From JAGRKR01 sp041397725 (GTDB lineage Bacteria > Pseudomonadota > Alphaproteobacteria > Rhizobiales > Hyphomicrobiaceae), in contig JAWKVZ010000005.1 in assembly GCA_041397725.1 (NCBI GenBank), positions 186,001-250,000 on the forward strand: 64,000 nt of DNA, in the 5' to 3' direction. The position numbers and the translations under genes are program-made. The notes beneath the pieces were generated by a model. That model did not search any database. It was not told the DNA's origin and saw only the letters and a program-made list of their open reading frames with translations. This document shows, in pieces, positions 17,249-26,251 of the stretch (its first letter is position 1; every line of letters starts with the position of its first letter).

Positions 17249-18613
17249 GTGGCAGCGTGGGCGCGACGTCTCGGCATAGTAGCGCTGGCAGCGTCGTTGG
17301 CGCTCTTGGCCGGCTCGCCTGAAATTTCAGCCTCGTTCGGCCCTGATCGCCGCATCTCCTTCTACAATATCCATACCAAGGAGACCGTGACCGTCCTCTA
17401 CAAGAAGGGTGGCCGTTACGTCCCGTCGGCGATGGAGCGCATTAACTGGATCCTGCGTGATTGGCGGCGCAACGAGCCGACAAAGATGGATCCCGCACTC
17501 GTCGATCTGTTGTGGAGCATTCATTCCGAGCTCGGTTCGCGGGAGCCGATCCATGTCATCTCCGGCTACCGCTCGCGCGGCACCAACGACATGCTGCGTC
17601 GCACCTCCGGTGGTCAGGCCCGACGCAGCCAGCACATCCTCGGCAAGGCCGCCGACGTGCATTTCCCCGATGTGCCGCTGCGCCAGCTTCGCTACTCCGC
17701 GCTTATTCGCGAGCGTGGCGGCGTCGGCTATTACCCGACCTCGGGAATCCCCTTCGTGCATATCGACACCGGCCGCGTCCGCCATTGGCCGCGCCTGCCG
17801 CGCTATGAGCTGGCCTTGCTGTTCCCCGATGGCCGCACGCAGCACAGGCCGAGTGACGGGCGGCCCATCTCGCAGGCGGATTTCCGATTGGCGCGCGCCC
17901 ACAACAAGGAACTCGCCGTTCAGATCGCGCGCTATCACGACTACCGCCTGAAGCCCAAGGCAGCTCCAGTGCTGGTAGCCGGCGCGGCGCCAGCCGCGCG
18001 CAGGGCCGCGCCGTCGCAATGGGCGCCGAGTGCGCGGGTTGCTCTCGCCGACCCCCAGCCGCCGCGGCTCGTTGCTGGTCCGACGCTGGTGAGCCGGCGG
18101 CCTCGGCAGGCCGCCGCGCCTGCGCGACCGCTGATCGGCAGGCCGTTGCCGATTGCGCGGCGGCCGGCGACGCAAGGCAAAGAGCCGGTCCGCCTCGCGG
18201 CCATCGATCCCGGGCAAGTGCTCGGACCCAAGAGCATGGAGCGGATCGGGCGTAAGGCGCCCCCGGCCGGTTGGCCGACCGGTTTCGCGCCGGCGCCGGC
18301 ATTCGACGAAGAGCACCCGGACGAGATGAGCTACCGCCCGTTTCCGATCGCGCCGCTCCTGACCGAGACGGCCTCTCCGAGCGATCCCGTGCTGTCGCGC
18401 CTGACGCGCGTTGATTTCGCGAAGGTGCACGACATGCTGGGCGACGCCGAGAGCACCACGTCCATGCGGCTGAGGCCGGGGCGTCAGCAGGTCGAGCTTA
18501 TGTGGGCGACGGAGTTCCGTGGCGATGCCGTCGGTCTGTCGACGCTTTATGATCGCCAGTCCCCGGCCGATGCGCCCGGCGTGGCGCGCAAGGTCCGCAC
18601 GTCGTCCCGCTAG
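17249..18613 (+). CDS. DUF882 (YcbK/M15-like) exported peptidase-type protein
   Basis: Likely periplasmic murein endopeptidase-type protein. The core has LLWSIHSELGSREPIHVISGYRS, then SQHILGKAADVHF and FVHIDTGRVRHW. The His/Asp/His set of these motifs is the zinc-ligand pattern of the M15-like YcbK family. A signal peptide (RRLGIVALAASLALLAG) precedes it, and a Pro/Arg-rich tail of about 220 residues follows, roughly doubling the usual length. GTG 17249 has GGGGAA eight bases upstream and puts the signal peptide at the N-terminus. An in-frame GTG at 17081 would add 56 low-complexity residues and is less likely. The 454-residue product stands alone on its strand. Confidence 0.78.
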   Translation: MAAWARRLGIVALAASLALLAGSPEISASFGPDRRISFYNIHTKETVTVLYKKGGRYVPSAMERINWILRDWRRNEPTKMDPALVDLLWSIHSELGSREPIHVISGYRSRGTNDMLRRTSGGQARRSQHILGKAADVHFPDVPLRQLRYSALIRERGGVGYYPTSGIPFVHIDTGRVRHWPRLPRYELALLFPDGRTQHRPSDGRPISQADFRLARAHNKELAVQIARYHDYRLKPKAAPVLVAGAAPAARRAAPSQWAPSARVALADPQPPRLVAGPTLVSRRPRQAAAPARPLIGRPLPIARRPATQGKEPVRLAAIDPGQVLGPKSMERIGRKAPPAGWPTGFAPAPAFDEEHPDEMSYRPFPIAPLLTETASPSDPVLSRLTRVDFAKVHDMLGDAESTTSMRLRPGRQQVELMWATEFRGDAVGLSTLYDRQSPADAPGVARKVRTSSR

Positions 18614-18946
18614 GGCGAGACCGGGTTTGACGGATCTCTCCAGCCTTCGCTGCCGGATCACATCGGCGATCTCCAGGCAAGGCCCGATGTGCGCTCGTCG
18701 GCCCCCATCCACACCCCGCTGAAAAACCTTTGGATGGCCGGGCAGCAGCCTTGCTCCGGCCATGGGGCTCCCCTACCGTCCGCTGGCGCTGGACAGGCTC
18801 GTGCAAGCGAACTGTGTGGTGCTCGCGGTCGTTCGCCCGGTCCGACGGAGACGGGGCGAGTCAGTTTCAATGTGTGTCGACGCCAAGTGACGGCCTCAGC
18901 GGGAGGCTGCAGGGCTGGATGGCACAATGCGGTGGGGTTCGGTGAG
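18614..18946. other. Upstream region of gapR with one hairpin
   Basis: No gene is supported in this 333-base interval. Arms ATGGCCGG (18734-18741) and CCGGCCAT (18756-18763) form an 8-bp stem, with AGCA/TGCT pairing inside it. It has no T-run on the plus strand, and its role is unknown. Confidence 0.45.
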
Positions 18947-19216
18947 ATGACGACTCTTCAGGCTTCTGCGCAGAACCAGTTGCGGCAGCTCGTCGAGAAG
19001 ATCGAGCGGCTCGAGGAGGAGAAGGCGGCGCTCGCCGGCGATATCCGCGACGTTTTCAACGAGGCCAAATCGATGGGCTTCGACGTCAAGGTGCTGCGGC
19101 AGATCATCCGGCTGCGCAAGAAGAGCAAGACGGATCGCGACGAGGAAGAGGCCATCCTGGAGACCTACATGCACGCGCTCGGCATGCTCGACCAGACGAT
19201 GATGGCCGCCGAATAG
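18947..19216 (+). CDS. gapR: GapR family nucleoid-associated protein (DUF2312/UPF0335)
   Basis: An 89-residue, highly charged helical protein with QLRQLVEKIERLEEEKAALAGDI followed by FNEAKSMGFDVKVLRQIIRLRKK and a C-terminal EEEAILETYMHALGM. Length and sequence match the Caulobacter GapR family, which encircles overtwisted DNA ahead of replication and transcription and stimulates type II topoisomerases. The ATG at 18947 gives the standard family length. The ribosome-binding site is weak (GGTGAG adjacent). A short GC hairpin (CCGTCCCG/CGGGACGG, 19227-19250) follows the stop codon. Confidence 0.93.
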   Translation: MTTLQASAQNQLRQLVEKIERLEEEKAALAGDIRDVFNEAKSMGFDVKVLRQIIRLRKKSKTDRDEEEAILETYMHALGMLDQTMMAAE

Positions 19217-19327
19217 CTCTCACCTGCCGTCCCGTCCCATGCCGGGACGGGGCTCGGCCGGCTGCCGACGCGATCTGCGCACGCGATCGTCTCGCTGTGC
19301 GCTGCGGTTCTCGGCGATGCGCCGGCT

Positions 19328-20773
19328 CTAGCGTCCCTCCGCCAGCGGGTAACCGTCCTCGCCGAGCACGGCAATGCGCACCATGTTCGTTGCGCCGGGA
19401 GAGCCGAGCGGCACGCCGGCCGTGACCACGACACCTTCGCGGGTCTTGGCGAATCCTTCCTCGAAGGAGATGCGGCAGGCCTTGCGTACCATGTCCGCGA
19501 GGTTCTCGGGGTCCTTGGTCAGGACGCCGTGCAGGCCCCAGACCAGTGCCAGCCGCCGGCTCGTCGCCACGACGGGCGTCAGGGCGAGCACCGGCAAGCC
19601 CGGTCGTTCACGGGCGACGCGCAGCGCCGTCGATCCCGTCGCCGTATAGCAGATGATCGCCGAGAGCTTCAGCGTGTCGGCGATCGTGTGCGCGGCCGCC
19701 GCAATGGCATCGGCGCCGGTGGCCTGGCGCGGAATCTGTGTGGCATGGACGAGTACGCTGTAGCCGGCGTCGTTCTCGACCTCGATGGCGATGCGGTCCA
19801 TCGTGCCGACCGCCTCGAGGGGATGCTTCCCTACCGCCGACTCGGCGGAAAGCATGATGGCGTCGGCGCCGTCGAAGACCGCCGTCGCCACGTCCGAGAC
19901 CTCGGCGCGCGTGGGAACGGGCGCGGTGATCATGCTCTCGAGCATCTGCGTTGCGATCACCACCGGCTTGCCGGCGGCGCGCGAGCGACGCGTGATCTCC
20001 TTCTGCAGCCCCGGCACCTTCTCGACCGGCATCTCGACGCCGAGATCGCCACGGGCCACCATGATCCCATCCGAATTGGCGATAATCGCCTCGAGGTCCG
20101 CGATGGCGGCGGGCTTCTCGATTTTTGCCATCAGCGCGGCCTGCCCGGCGACCAGCTCGCGCGCTTGCAGCATGTCGTGGCCGCGCTGCACGAACGACAG
20201 CGCGATCCAGTCCACGCCGAGCTCGAGCGCACAGGCGAGGTCGACCCGGTCCTTGTCGGTGATGGGGCTGATCGGCAGGAGCGTATCGGGCAGCGACACG
20301 CCCTTGCGGCTCGCGAGCGTGCCCGCCACCTCCACCGTCGCGTCGATGTGGTCGGCCGACTTGGCCTTGACCCGCATCTTGACCTTGCCGTCGTCGAGCA
20401 GCAGCGTGTGGCCCGGCTCGACCGCCTCGAAGATGTTGGCATGGGGCAGATACACGCGCTCGCGCGTGCCGGGCGTCTGCTGGCGATCGAAGCGGAAGGC
20501 CTGGCCCCCGGCAAGCTGGACCTGGCCGCCCTGCAGCTCACCGACCCGGAATTTCGGACCTTGCAGGTCGCACAGGATGCCGACGGGGCGACCGTGCTTC
20601 TGCTCGACGGCGCGCACCGCGGCATGGAGCTGGCGCACGCTGTCGTGCGGCGTGTGGCTCATGTTGATGCGGAAGACGTCGACGCCCTGCAGAAACAGTC
20701 GTTCGATCATCTCGGGCGACGACGAGGCCGGGCCGAGCGTTGCCAGGATCTTGACCCGGCGGTTGCGTCTCAT
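19328..20773 (-). CDS. pyk: Pyruvate kinase
   Basis: Transfers phosphate from phosphoenolpyruvate to ADP, the last step of glycolysis. The 481-residue protein has the N-terminal KILATLGPASSSPEMI and RINMSHTP, the active-site region MAKIEKPAAIADLEAIIANSDGIMVARGDLGVEMP near residues 205-240, and the MTAPVPTRAEVSDVATAVFDGADAIMLSAE barrel segment. A C-terminal domain has the CYTATGSTALRVARERP allosteric-type region. Its ATG overlaps the stop of the DUF1036 gene by four bases, so the two are probably translated in sequence. Confidence 0.97.
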   Translation of the reverse strand: MRRNRRVKILATLGPASSSPEMIERLFLQGVDVFRINMSHTPHDSVRQLHAAVRAVEQKHGRPVGILCDLQGPKFRVGELQGGQVQLAGGQAFRFDRQQTPGTRERVYLPHANIFEAVEPGHTLLLDDGKVKMRVKAKSADHIDATVEVAGTLASRKGVSLPDTLLPISPITDKDRVDLACALELGVDWIALSFVQRGHDMLQARELVAGQAALMAKIEKPAAIADLEAIIANSDGIMVARGDLGVEMPVEKVPGLQKEITRRSRAAGKPVVIATQMLESMITAPVPTRAEVSDVATAVFDGADAIMLSAESAVGKHPLEAVGTMDRIAIEVENDAGYSVLVHATQIPRQATGADAIAAAAHTIADTLKLSAIICYTATGSTALRVARERPGLPVLALTPVVATSRRLALVWGLHGVLTKDPENLADMVRKACRISFEEGFAKTREGVVVTAGVPLGSPGATNMVRIAVLGEDGYPLAEGR

Positions 20774-21237
20774 CGTCCCTTGCCTCCTTGCGTCGGTTGG
20801 TCGGAAAGCTGCACGGTCCAGTCACGCTGATCGCCCGTGTCGACCTCGAAGAAGCCCGCCGACTTGTACCCGTACTTCTCGCACTCCCGCACCTGACGCA
20901 AGAGAAACGACCTCGATGCCGTGCACATGACGTTCTTGCCGGCCCATTCGCCGCTGCGATCGTAGTCGATCGCGTGGATATAGTAGAAGCGGCTCGCCAG
21001 GATGCCCTTGAGGAGGGTCTCGCACGTCTGCGGCGGGATGTTCCACCAGCCTTCCGTGGCCCAGCCCTTCGTGTCCCGATAGCCGATGGCGACGCCGATG
21101 CGGCTGCTGGTGGCGTTGCAGATCTTGAGATCGGCCAGCGCCGGCGCGCCGGAAGCGAGCAAGAATATCACGGCCATCGCCCACGGCTGCGCCGCACGGG
21201 CGATGGCGCTCCGTCGCGGGCCTGCAGGCGCCGCCAT
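20770..21237 (-). CDS. DUF1036 family exported protein
   Basis: A 155-residue protein with a signal peptide (AMAVIFLLASGAPALA) and then LKICNATSSRIGVAIGYRD, WATEGWWNIPPQTCETLL and YYIHAIDYDRSGEW. These cysteines and aromatic motifs define DUF1036, a small periplasmic domain of unknown role common in alphaproteobacteria. The ATG at 21237 is chosen because it gives a normal signal peptide; ATG 21270 and 21177 are in frame and none has a clean ribosome-binding site. The open frame upstream runs much further, to 22680, but only as the reverse frame of the glycerate kinase gene. It is coupled to pyk. Confidence 0.83.
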   Translation of the reverse strand: MAAPAGPRRSAIARAAQPWAMAVIFLLASGAPALADLKICNATSSRIGVAIGYRDTKGWATEGWWNIPPQTCETLLKGILASRFYYIHAIDYDRSGEWAGKNVMCTASRSFLLRQVRECEKYGYKSAGFFEVDTGDQRDWTVQLSDQPTQGGKGR

Positions 21238-21311
21238 CCTCGATCGTCGGCCATGAGCTCGGCAGGTCATGAAAGGAAACCGATTGAAGGTCTTGCTCGG
21301 CGCGTGGCCGA

Positions 21312-22598
21312 TCAGGCTGGGTCGATGAGTATCGCGCGGAAATCGTTGACGTTCGTTTGCGTCGGTCCCTTGATCACGAGGTCTCCGACCGACCTGAAGA
21401 ACCCCGTCGAATCGTTGTTGTCGAGGAACTTCGCGGCATCGAGATGGCATGCCGACGCCCGTGCCAGGGTGGTGGCATCGACGATGGCGCCGGCGGGGTC
21501 GTCGACCCGGCCCGAGCCACCGTCGGTTCCGTCGGTATCCGCCGCGAGGGCCGCGATCCCCGCTGCCCCCTCGAGCGCGATCGCCAGTGCAAGGGCGTAT
21601 TCCTGATTGGGGCCTCCCTCGCCCGTCCCGCGGAGCGTCACGGTCACCTCTCCGCCCGACAGGAGCGCCACGCGCTCGCCGCGCGCCAGGCTCTCCCGGG
21701 CGAGGCTGGCATGATGCCTGGCCAACTCGCGCGCTTCGCCCTCCAGGGCGTCGCCTATGATCACCGGGCGGTAGCCGAGCGTGGCCGCAAGCCGGGCCGC
21801 TGCCTCGAGCGACGCCTGGGGGCGCGCGACCAGCACGAAGCGGGACCGGTCGAGCTCGGTCGCGCCGGGCTTGGGCGTCTCGTTCGCCGCATCGCCGAGG
21901 GCGCGCGCCACGGCGGGGTCGAGGTCGATGGCGTAGTGGGCGAGGATGGCGCGTGCATCGGCGAGCGTGGTCGGATCTGCAACCGTCGGGCCGGAGCCGA
22001 TCGTCGCCGGGTCGTCGCGGGGGACGTCGGAGATGGCGAGCGTTACGACCTCGGCCGGATGGGCGGCGACGGCAAGTCGTCCGCCCTTGATCCGCGACAG
22101 GTGCTTGCGCACGGTATTCATTTCGTCGATGCGGGCGCCGGAGCCGAGCAGCTTGCGTGTGAGCGCCTGCTTGCCCGCGAAGTCCAGTCCGGCCACGGGT
22201 GCCGACCACAGCGCCGAGGCCCCGCCCGAGAGCAGGACCAGCACGAGATCTTCGGCGGTGGCGGCGCCGGCGAGCGCCAGCGTCCGTTCGGCGGCGCGCT
22301 GGCCGGCCGTGTCCGGCACGGGATGGCCGGCCTCGACGACCTCGATGCGTCGTGTCGCAAGGCCATAGCCGTGGCGGGTGGTGACCATGCCGCTCAGCCG
22401 CTCGTAGCCGGGATCGCCCTCGTAGTGGGCCTCCGCGGCCTGCGCCATGGCGGCTGCTGCCTTGCCGGCGCCGAGCACGATCAGCCGGCCGGACGGCGGG
22501 ATCGCAGGCAGATGGGGCGCCAGGCAGACGTCGGGGCGCGCCACCGAGATCGCGGCATCGAGGAGGGCGTGGAGCGTCTTGCGCGCTGGCGTTTCCAA
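21312..22598 (-). CDS. Glycerate 2-kinase/hydroxypyruvate reductase-type (MOFRL) protein
   Basis: Phosphorylates glycerate to 2-phosphoglycerate (family formerly called TtuD). Visible parts are IVLGAGKAAAAMAQA near residue 38, LVLLSGGASALW, the NTVRKHLSRIKGGRLA stretch with active-site Lys/Arg, and the C-terminal MOFRL region ALAADTDGTDGGSGRVDDPAGAIVD. The preferred start is TTG 22598. It has GGAGGAG five bases upstream, whereas the ATGs at 22616 and 22634 have no such signal; the product is then 428 residues. It lies before DUF1036-pyk on the same strand. 2-phosphoglycerate enters lower glycolysis two steps before pyruvate kinase, a sensible pairing. Confidence 0.88.
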   Translation of the reverse strand: METPARKTLHALLDAAISVARPDVCLAPHLPAIPPSGRLIVLGAGKAAAAMAQAAEAHYEGDPGYERLSGMVTTRHGYGLATRRIEVVEAGHPVPDTAGQRAAERTLALAGAATAEDLVLVLLSGGASALWSAPVAGLDFAGKQALTRKLLGSGARIDEMNTVRKHLSRIKGGRLAVAAHPAEVVTLAISDVPRDDPATIGSGPTVADPTTLADARAILAHYAIDLDPAVARALGDAANETPKPGATELDRSRFVLVARPQASLEAAARLAATLGYRPVIIGDALEGEARELARHHASLARESLARGERVALLSGGEVTVTLRGTGEGGPNQEYALALAIALEGAAGIAALAADTDGTDGGSGRVDDPAGAIVDATTLARASACHLDAAKFLDNNDSTGFFRSVGDLVIKGPTQTNVNDFRAILIDPA

Positions 22599-22834
22599 GT
22601 CTCTCCTCCATAACATGGCCGCACCGCTGGGCATCGGGGCACAGCGTGCCGAGCCGCCGTTTTGCGGGATCGCTCCACAACCGTCAAGCAGGCCCGGACC
22701 ACGCGCCCGGCAGGTCGGTGACCGCGTCGGCGACGCGTGCCGCCGCGCGTGGTTGGGACACCCGCCACGGCTGCATGGTCGCAGCCCGCGGGGCGATCTG
22801 GCCTTGCCTCGAGGACGCGCCTATATTGGCGCGC

Positions 22835-23692
22835 ATGAACGAATCGGCTCCGACTGTCTTGCCCGCGCTGCCATGCCCGGACGAGACGTTCGATGTGATC
22901 GGCGGGGCGGCGGATGCCGGCGTGGTGCTCATCTGCGATCACGCCGCGAACGCATTTCCGCCGGGCTACGGCACGCTAGGCTTGCCGGAGCGCGAGCTGT
23001 TGCGCCATATCGCCTACGACATCGGCGCGGCCTCGGTGACGCGCCAGCTCGCCGCCGCCCTTGGTGCGCCGGCCATTCTCTCGCGCTATTCGCGTTTGCT
23101 CGTCGACCTCAATCGCGGCGCCGACGACCCCACGCTCATCATGCGCATTTCCGACGGCGCTGTCGTGCCGGGCAATCGCCATCTCGACGATGCCGAGCGG
23201 CAACATCGCCTCGAGCGGTTCTATCTGCCATATCACCGGGCGCTGGCGCGCATCGTCGAGCGATCCCTGGCCTCGGGCGTTCCCCCGGTCCTGCTCTCGA
23301 TCCACACGTTCACGGAGTCCTGGAAGGGGGTTCCGCGGCCCTGGCACGCGGGCGTGCTGTGGGATCGCGACAAGAGGTTCGCCCGTCCGCTGCTCGAGCA
23401 CCTCTATGCGGACGGAACGCTGATTGTCGGCGACAACGAGCCCTACCGTGGCGGTCTGATCGGAGACTGCATGGATCAGCACGGGACAAGCCGCGGCCTG
23501 GCGCACGCGATCATCGAGATCCGGCAGGACCTCGTGCGTGATCTCCACGGCCAGACCGTGTGGGCCGACCGGATTTCCGCGATCATGCGTGATATCCTGG
23601 CGGATGGCGGTCTGCGGGCGACGCTGCATTCCATCCAGCATTTCGCGCCGGGGCGGCCCGAGGAAACAGGCCACCTGATCGACGACCGCTGA
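22835..23692 (+). CDS. N-formylglutamate amidohydrolase family protein
   Basis: A 285-residue zinc amidohydrolase of the HutG/COG3931 type. Signatures are VVLICDHAANAFPPGYG at about residues 30-46, RYSRLLVDLNRGADDPT near 89-105, LLSIHTFTESW near 154-164, and NEPYRGG near 211-217. The aspartates and histidines in the first three fit the metal site. N-formylglutamate deformylation is the textbook reaction, but many homologues act on other acyl amino acids and no hut genes are nearby. The short DUF1244 gene follows 35 bases later and is probably co-transcribed. Confidence 0.85.
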   Translation: MNESAPTVLPALPCPDETFDVIGGAADAGVVLICDHAANAFPPGYGTLGLPERELLRHIAYDIGAASVTRQLAAALGAPAILSRYSRLLVDLNRGADDPTLIMRISDGAVVPGNRHLDDAERQHRLERFYLPYHRALARIVERSLASGVPPVLLSIHTFTESWKGVPRPWHAGVLWDRDKRFARPLLEHLYADGTLIVGDNEPYRGGLIGDCMDQHGTSRGLAHAIIEIRQDLVRDLHGQTVWADRISAIMRDILADGGLRATLHSIQHFAPGRPEETGHLIDDR

Positions 23693-23727
23693 GACGCGGA
23701 CAGCATGAAAGCGTGGAGCGAGCATTC

Positions 23728-24036
23728 ATGACGAAACTCGACAAGACGACCGAGACCGAGCTCGAGGCGGCAGTTTTTCGCCGTCTGCGCGACCATCTCA
23801 GGAACCGCACGGACGTGCAGAACATCGATCTCATGAACCTCGCCGGCTTCTGCCGCAATTGCCTCTCGAACTGGTATCAGGATGCGGCCAAGGAGAAGGG
23901 CGTGAGCCTCGAGAAGACCGAGGCTCGGGAGATCGTCTACGGCATGCCGTACGACGACTGGAAGGCCAAGCATCAGCGCGAGGCGACCGCGGACCAGCTC
24001 AAATCGTTCGAGAAGTCGCGCCCGAAGGAGCATTGA
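23728..24036 (+). CDS. DUF1244 family protein
   Basis: A 102-residue protein with FRRLRDHLRNRTDVQNIDLMN, LAGFCRNCLSNWY and ARE(I)VYGMPYDDWKAKHQ. This is the complete DUF1244 domain, which has a conserved C-x2-C pair and is widespread in proteobacteria. Function is unknown. The ATG at 23728 is preferred to the GTG at 23713, which is five codons earlier. It follows the N-formylglutamate amidohydrolase-type gene by 35 bases, as is often seen for this family. Confidence 0.88.
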   Translation: MTKLDKTTETELEAAVFRRLRDHLRNRTDVQNIDLMNLAGFCRNCLSNWYQDAAKEKGVSLEKTEAREIVYGMPYDDWKAKHQREATADQLKSFEKSRPKEH

Positions 24037-24064
24037 GGGCGGCTGCGGCGCTGGGAGGGCAAGC

Positions 24065-24826
24065 CTAGCCAATGTCGGCCGCCAGCCGGTCGAGCTGAGT
24101 GAGGATCAGCGCGATGTCGCGATCCCGTGCCAATTGATGCTCGCCGTCCTTGACGAGCGTGACCTCGACGTCGAGGCCGGCCAGCCGCTCCGCAATTTCG
24201 AGGCTCGTTTGCCAGGGAACATCCTGGTCTTTCTGGCCGTGGATGAGGCGGACCGGAACGGTGATCGGCAGGGAGCGGCGCTTCAGGAGGAGATGCGTCC
24301 TCGCCTCCTCGATCAGGCGGCGCGTGATGGCGAAGGGCTCACCGCCGTGGCAGTCCGGCACGAGCACACGACCCGTGGCGGACAACTGCTGGCGCTGCAC
24401 GTCGCTGAGCAGCTTCTCGTGCACGTGCGCCGTGAAATCCGCCGCCGTGGCGATGCCGAGCAGACCCGCGACCCGCTCGGGTCGCCGCAGGGCGACGAGT
24501 AGCGCGATCCAGCCGCCGAGACTGGAGCCGACCAGGATTTGCGGCCCGTCGGCGACGTGATCGAGGATATGCAAGGCGTCGTCGAGCCAGTGGCCTATGG
24601 TGCCGGCCTCGAACTGCCCGTCGGAATGGCCATGCCCGGAATAATCGAAGCGCAGGCAAGCGCGCCCCGTCTCACGGCAGTGCGCCTCGATGGCGAGCGC
24701 CTTGGCGCCGTGCATGCTCGAGCGGAAACCGCCGAGGAACATGACGCCGGGCCCCGTCCCCGGGCGTTTGACGTGTGCCAGTCGCTGTCCGTCCCGGCAC
24801 TCCTGGTAGTGGATGTCCTGCGCCAT
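24065..24826 (-). CDS. Alpha/beta hydrolase
   Basis: A 253-residue serine hydrolase. The oxyanion strand is VMFLGGFRSSMHGAKA, the Ser nucleophile elbow is VGSSLGGWIALL near residue 100, and the catalytic Asp and His are probably in HGQKDQDVPW and KDGEHQLAR. The motif FDYSGHGHSDG is typical. The closest general pattern is the ABHD10/carboxylesterase-like group. The true substrate is unknown. The gene converges with the DUF1244 gene (29 bases between stops) and is not evidently linked to cfa, 93 bases upstream on the same strand. Confidence 0.85.
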   Translation of the reverse strand: MAQDIHYQECRDGQRLAHVKRPGTGPGVMFLGGFRSSMHGAKALAIEAHCRETGRACLRFDYSGHGHSDGQFEAGTIGHWLDDALHILDHVADGPQILVGSSLGGWIALLVALRRPERVAGLLGIATAADFTAHVHEKLLSDVQRQQLSATGRVLVPDCHGGEPFAITRRLIEEARTHLLLKRRSLPITVPVRLIHGQKDQDVPWQTSLEIAERLAGLDVEVTLVKDGEHQLARDRDIALILTQLDRLAADIG

Positions 24827-24918
24827 GGCGTGGCTGCCCCGCTCTCGACCTTGCCGAGCACTCTAGACGGCGGGCCTGTGACTGAAAAGGCTGAGCCAGG
24901 GCGCGGCGGCGCCATTTG

Positions 24919-26196
24919 TCAGGCCGCGCCGTCCTTCATCAGGCTTCTCAGCTTCGCGAGGCGCGCCAGGCGCTCGGGCTCGCGCTCGCGATAGAGGCGC
25001 TGCGTGTCGACCATGTAGTCGCGCACGAGAGGCGAGGCGTCGCGTGTCTTGGAGAGCTGCATGTGGAAGACGAGCTGGCTGCCCGTGCGGAACATCATCT
25101 CGGCGCTCACCAGATAGAACTCCCACATCCGGCAGAAGCGGTCGTCATACATGGCGCGGACCTTGTCGCGGTTCGCTTCGAAGCGGTCCGACCAGTGCTT
25201 CAGCGTGTCGGCGTAGTGCACGCGCAGGAACTCGAGATCGCTCACCCAAAGCGAATTCTGCTCGACCGCCGTGAAGACCTCCGAGAGCGCCGGTGAGTAG
25301 GCGCCCGGGAAGATGTACTTCCTGAGCCATGGGCTCGCGGTGCCGGGCGGGCTCATGTGGCCGATGGAGTGCAGGAGCATGACGCCGTCGTCGGCGAGCA
25401 GCGCATTCACCTTGGCGAAGAACTCATTGTAGTGATGCACGCCGACATGCTCGAACATGCCGACCGAGACGATGCGGTCGAAGCGTTGGTCGAGGGCGCG
25501 ATAATCCTTGAGCTCGAAACGCACGCGCGGCGCCAGGCCGGCGAGTTCTGCCTTGCGGTTCGAGAGTGCGTGCTGCTCCTTCGAGAGGGTCACGCCGACG
25601 ACCTCTACATCCTCCATCGCCGCGAGATAGAGCGCCATGTCGCCCCAGCCCGAGCCGATGTCGAGCACGCGCTGGCCGGGTTTCAACCCGAGCTTGGCCG
25701 CGATCAGACGGAGCTTGTTCTGCTGGGCCTCCTCGAGCGTATCGCCCTGGCTCGTGAAGTAGGCGCACGAGTACTGCATGCCCTCGTCGAGGAAGAGCCG
25801 GTAGAAGTCGTTGCCGAGGTCGTAGTGGTGGGCGACGTTGCGCTGGGCCTTGCCGACGGGGTTGGCCTGCTGGAAGCGCCGGAGGCCTTTCGAGACGCGC
25901 CGGAGCGCCTTCTGAAACGGATAGCTGCCGATGTTGAGACGGTTGATCGAGAACAGCGTCAGGAAGTCCCGCAGGTTGCTGCCCGGAAAGGACATGCGCC
26001 CGTCCATGTAGGCCTCGCCGGCGCTCAGCTCCGGATTGAGGAAGAGCGTGCGATAGAGCTTGGGATCGGTGAGCTTCATGGTGACGTCCGGTCCATCCGG
26101 CTCGCCGGCGAAGACGTGCTTGTCCCCGGCAGCGTCGATGACCGTCAGCCGACCCTTGCGCACGAACGACTTCAGCATGTGCGAAAGCGGAAACAT
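24919..26196 (-). CDS. cfa: Cyclopropane-fatty-acyl-phospholipid synthase
   Basis: Adds a methylene bridge from S-adenosylmethionine to unsaturated acyl chains of membrane lipids. The 425-residue protein has an N-terminal lipid-binding part (residues 1-110), then NVAHHYDLGNDFYRLFLDEGMQYSCAYF, the SAM site VLDIGSGWGDMALYLA, VGVTLSKEQ and the MFEHVGVHHYNEFF segment. All are strong family signatures. The ATG at 26196 has AGAGGAGAA upstream. It lies 55 bases after glyQ on the same strand and may share its transcript. Confidence 0.94.
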   Translation of the reverse strand: MFPLSHMLKSFVRKGRLTVIDAAGDKHVFAGEPDGPDVTMKLTDPKLYRTLFLNPELSAGEAYMDGRMSFPGSNLRDFLTLFSINRLNIGSYPFQKALRRVSKGLRRFQQANPVGKAQRNVAHHYDLGNDFYRLFLDEGMQYSCAYFTSQGDTLEEAQQNKLRLIAAKLGLKPGQRVLDIGSGWGDMALYLAAMEDVEVVGVTLSKEQHALSNRKAELAGLAPRVRFELKDYRALDQRFDRIVSVGMFEHVGVHHYNEFFAKVNALLADDGVMLLHSIGHMSPPGTASPWLRKYIFPGAYSPALSEVFTAVEQNSLWVSDLEFLRVHYADTLKHWSDRFEANRDKVRAMYDDRFCRMWEFYLVSAEMMFRTGSQLVFHMQLSKTRDASPLVRDYMVDTQRLYREREPERLARLAKLRSLMKDGAA

Positions 26197-26251
26197 GCGT
26201 GGTTCTCCTCTGTCGGCCGCGGTGCGGTGCATCGGGGCCGTGGTACGAGGC

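Noticed and set aside
20770..22680. A 636-codon open frame on the minus strand through DUF1036 and beyond
   Set aside because: The upstream two thirds are another frame of the glycerate kinase gene. Only the 155-residue DUF1036 part has a signal peptide and family motifs.
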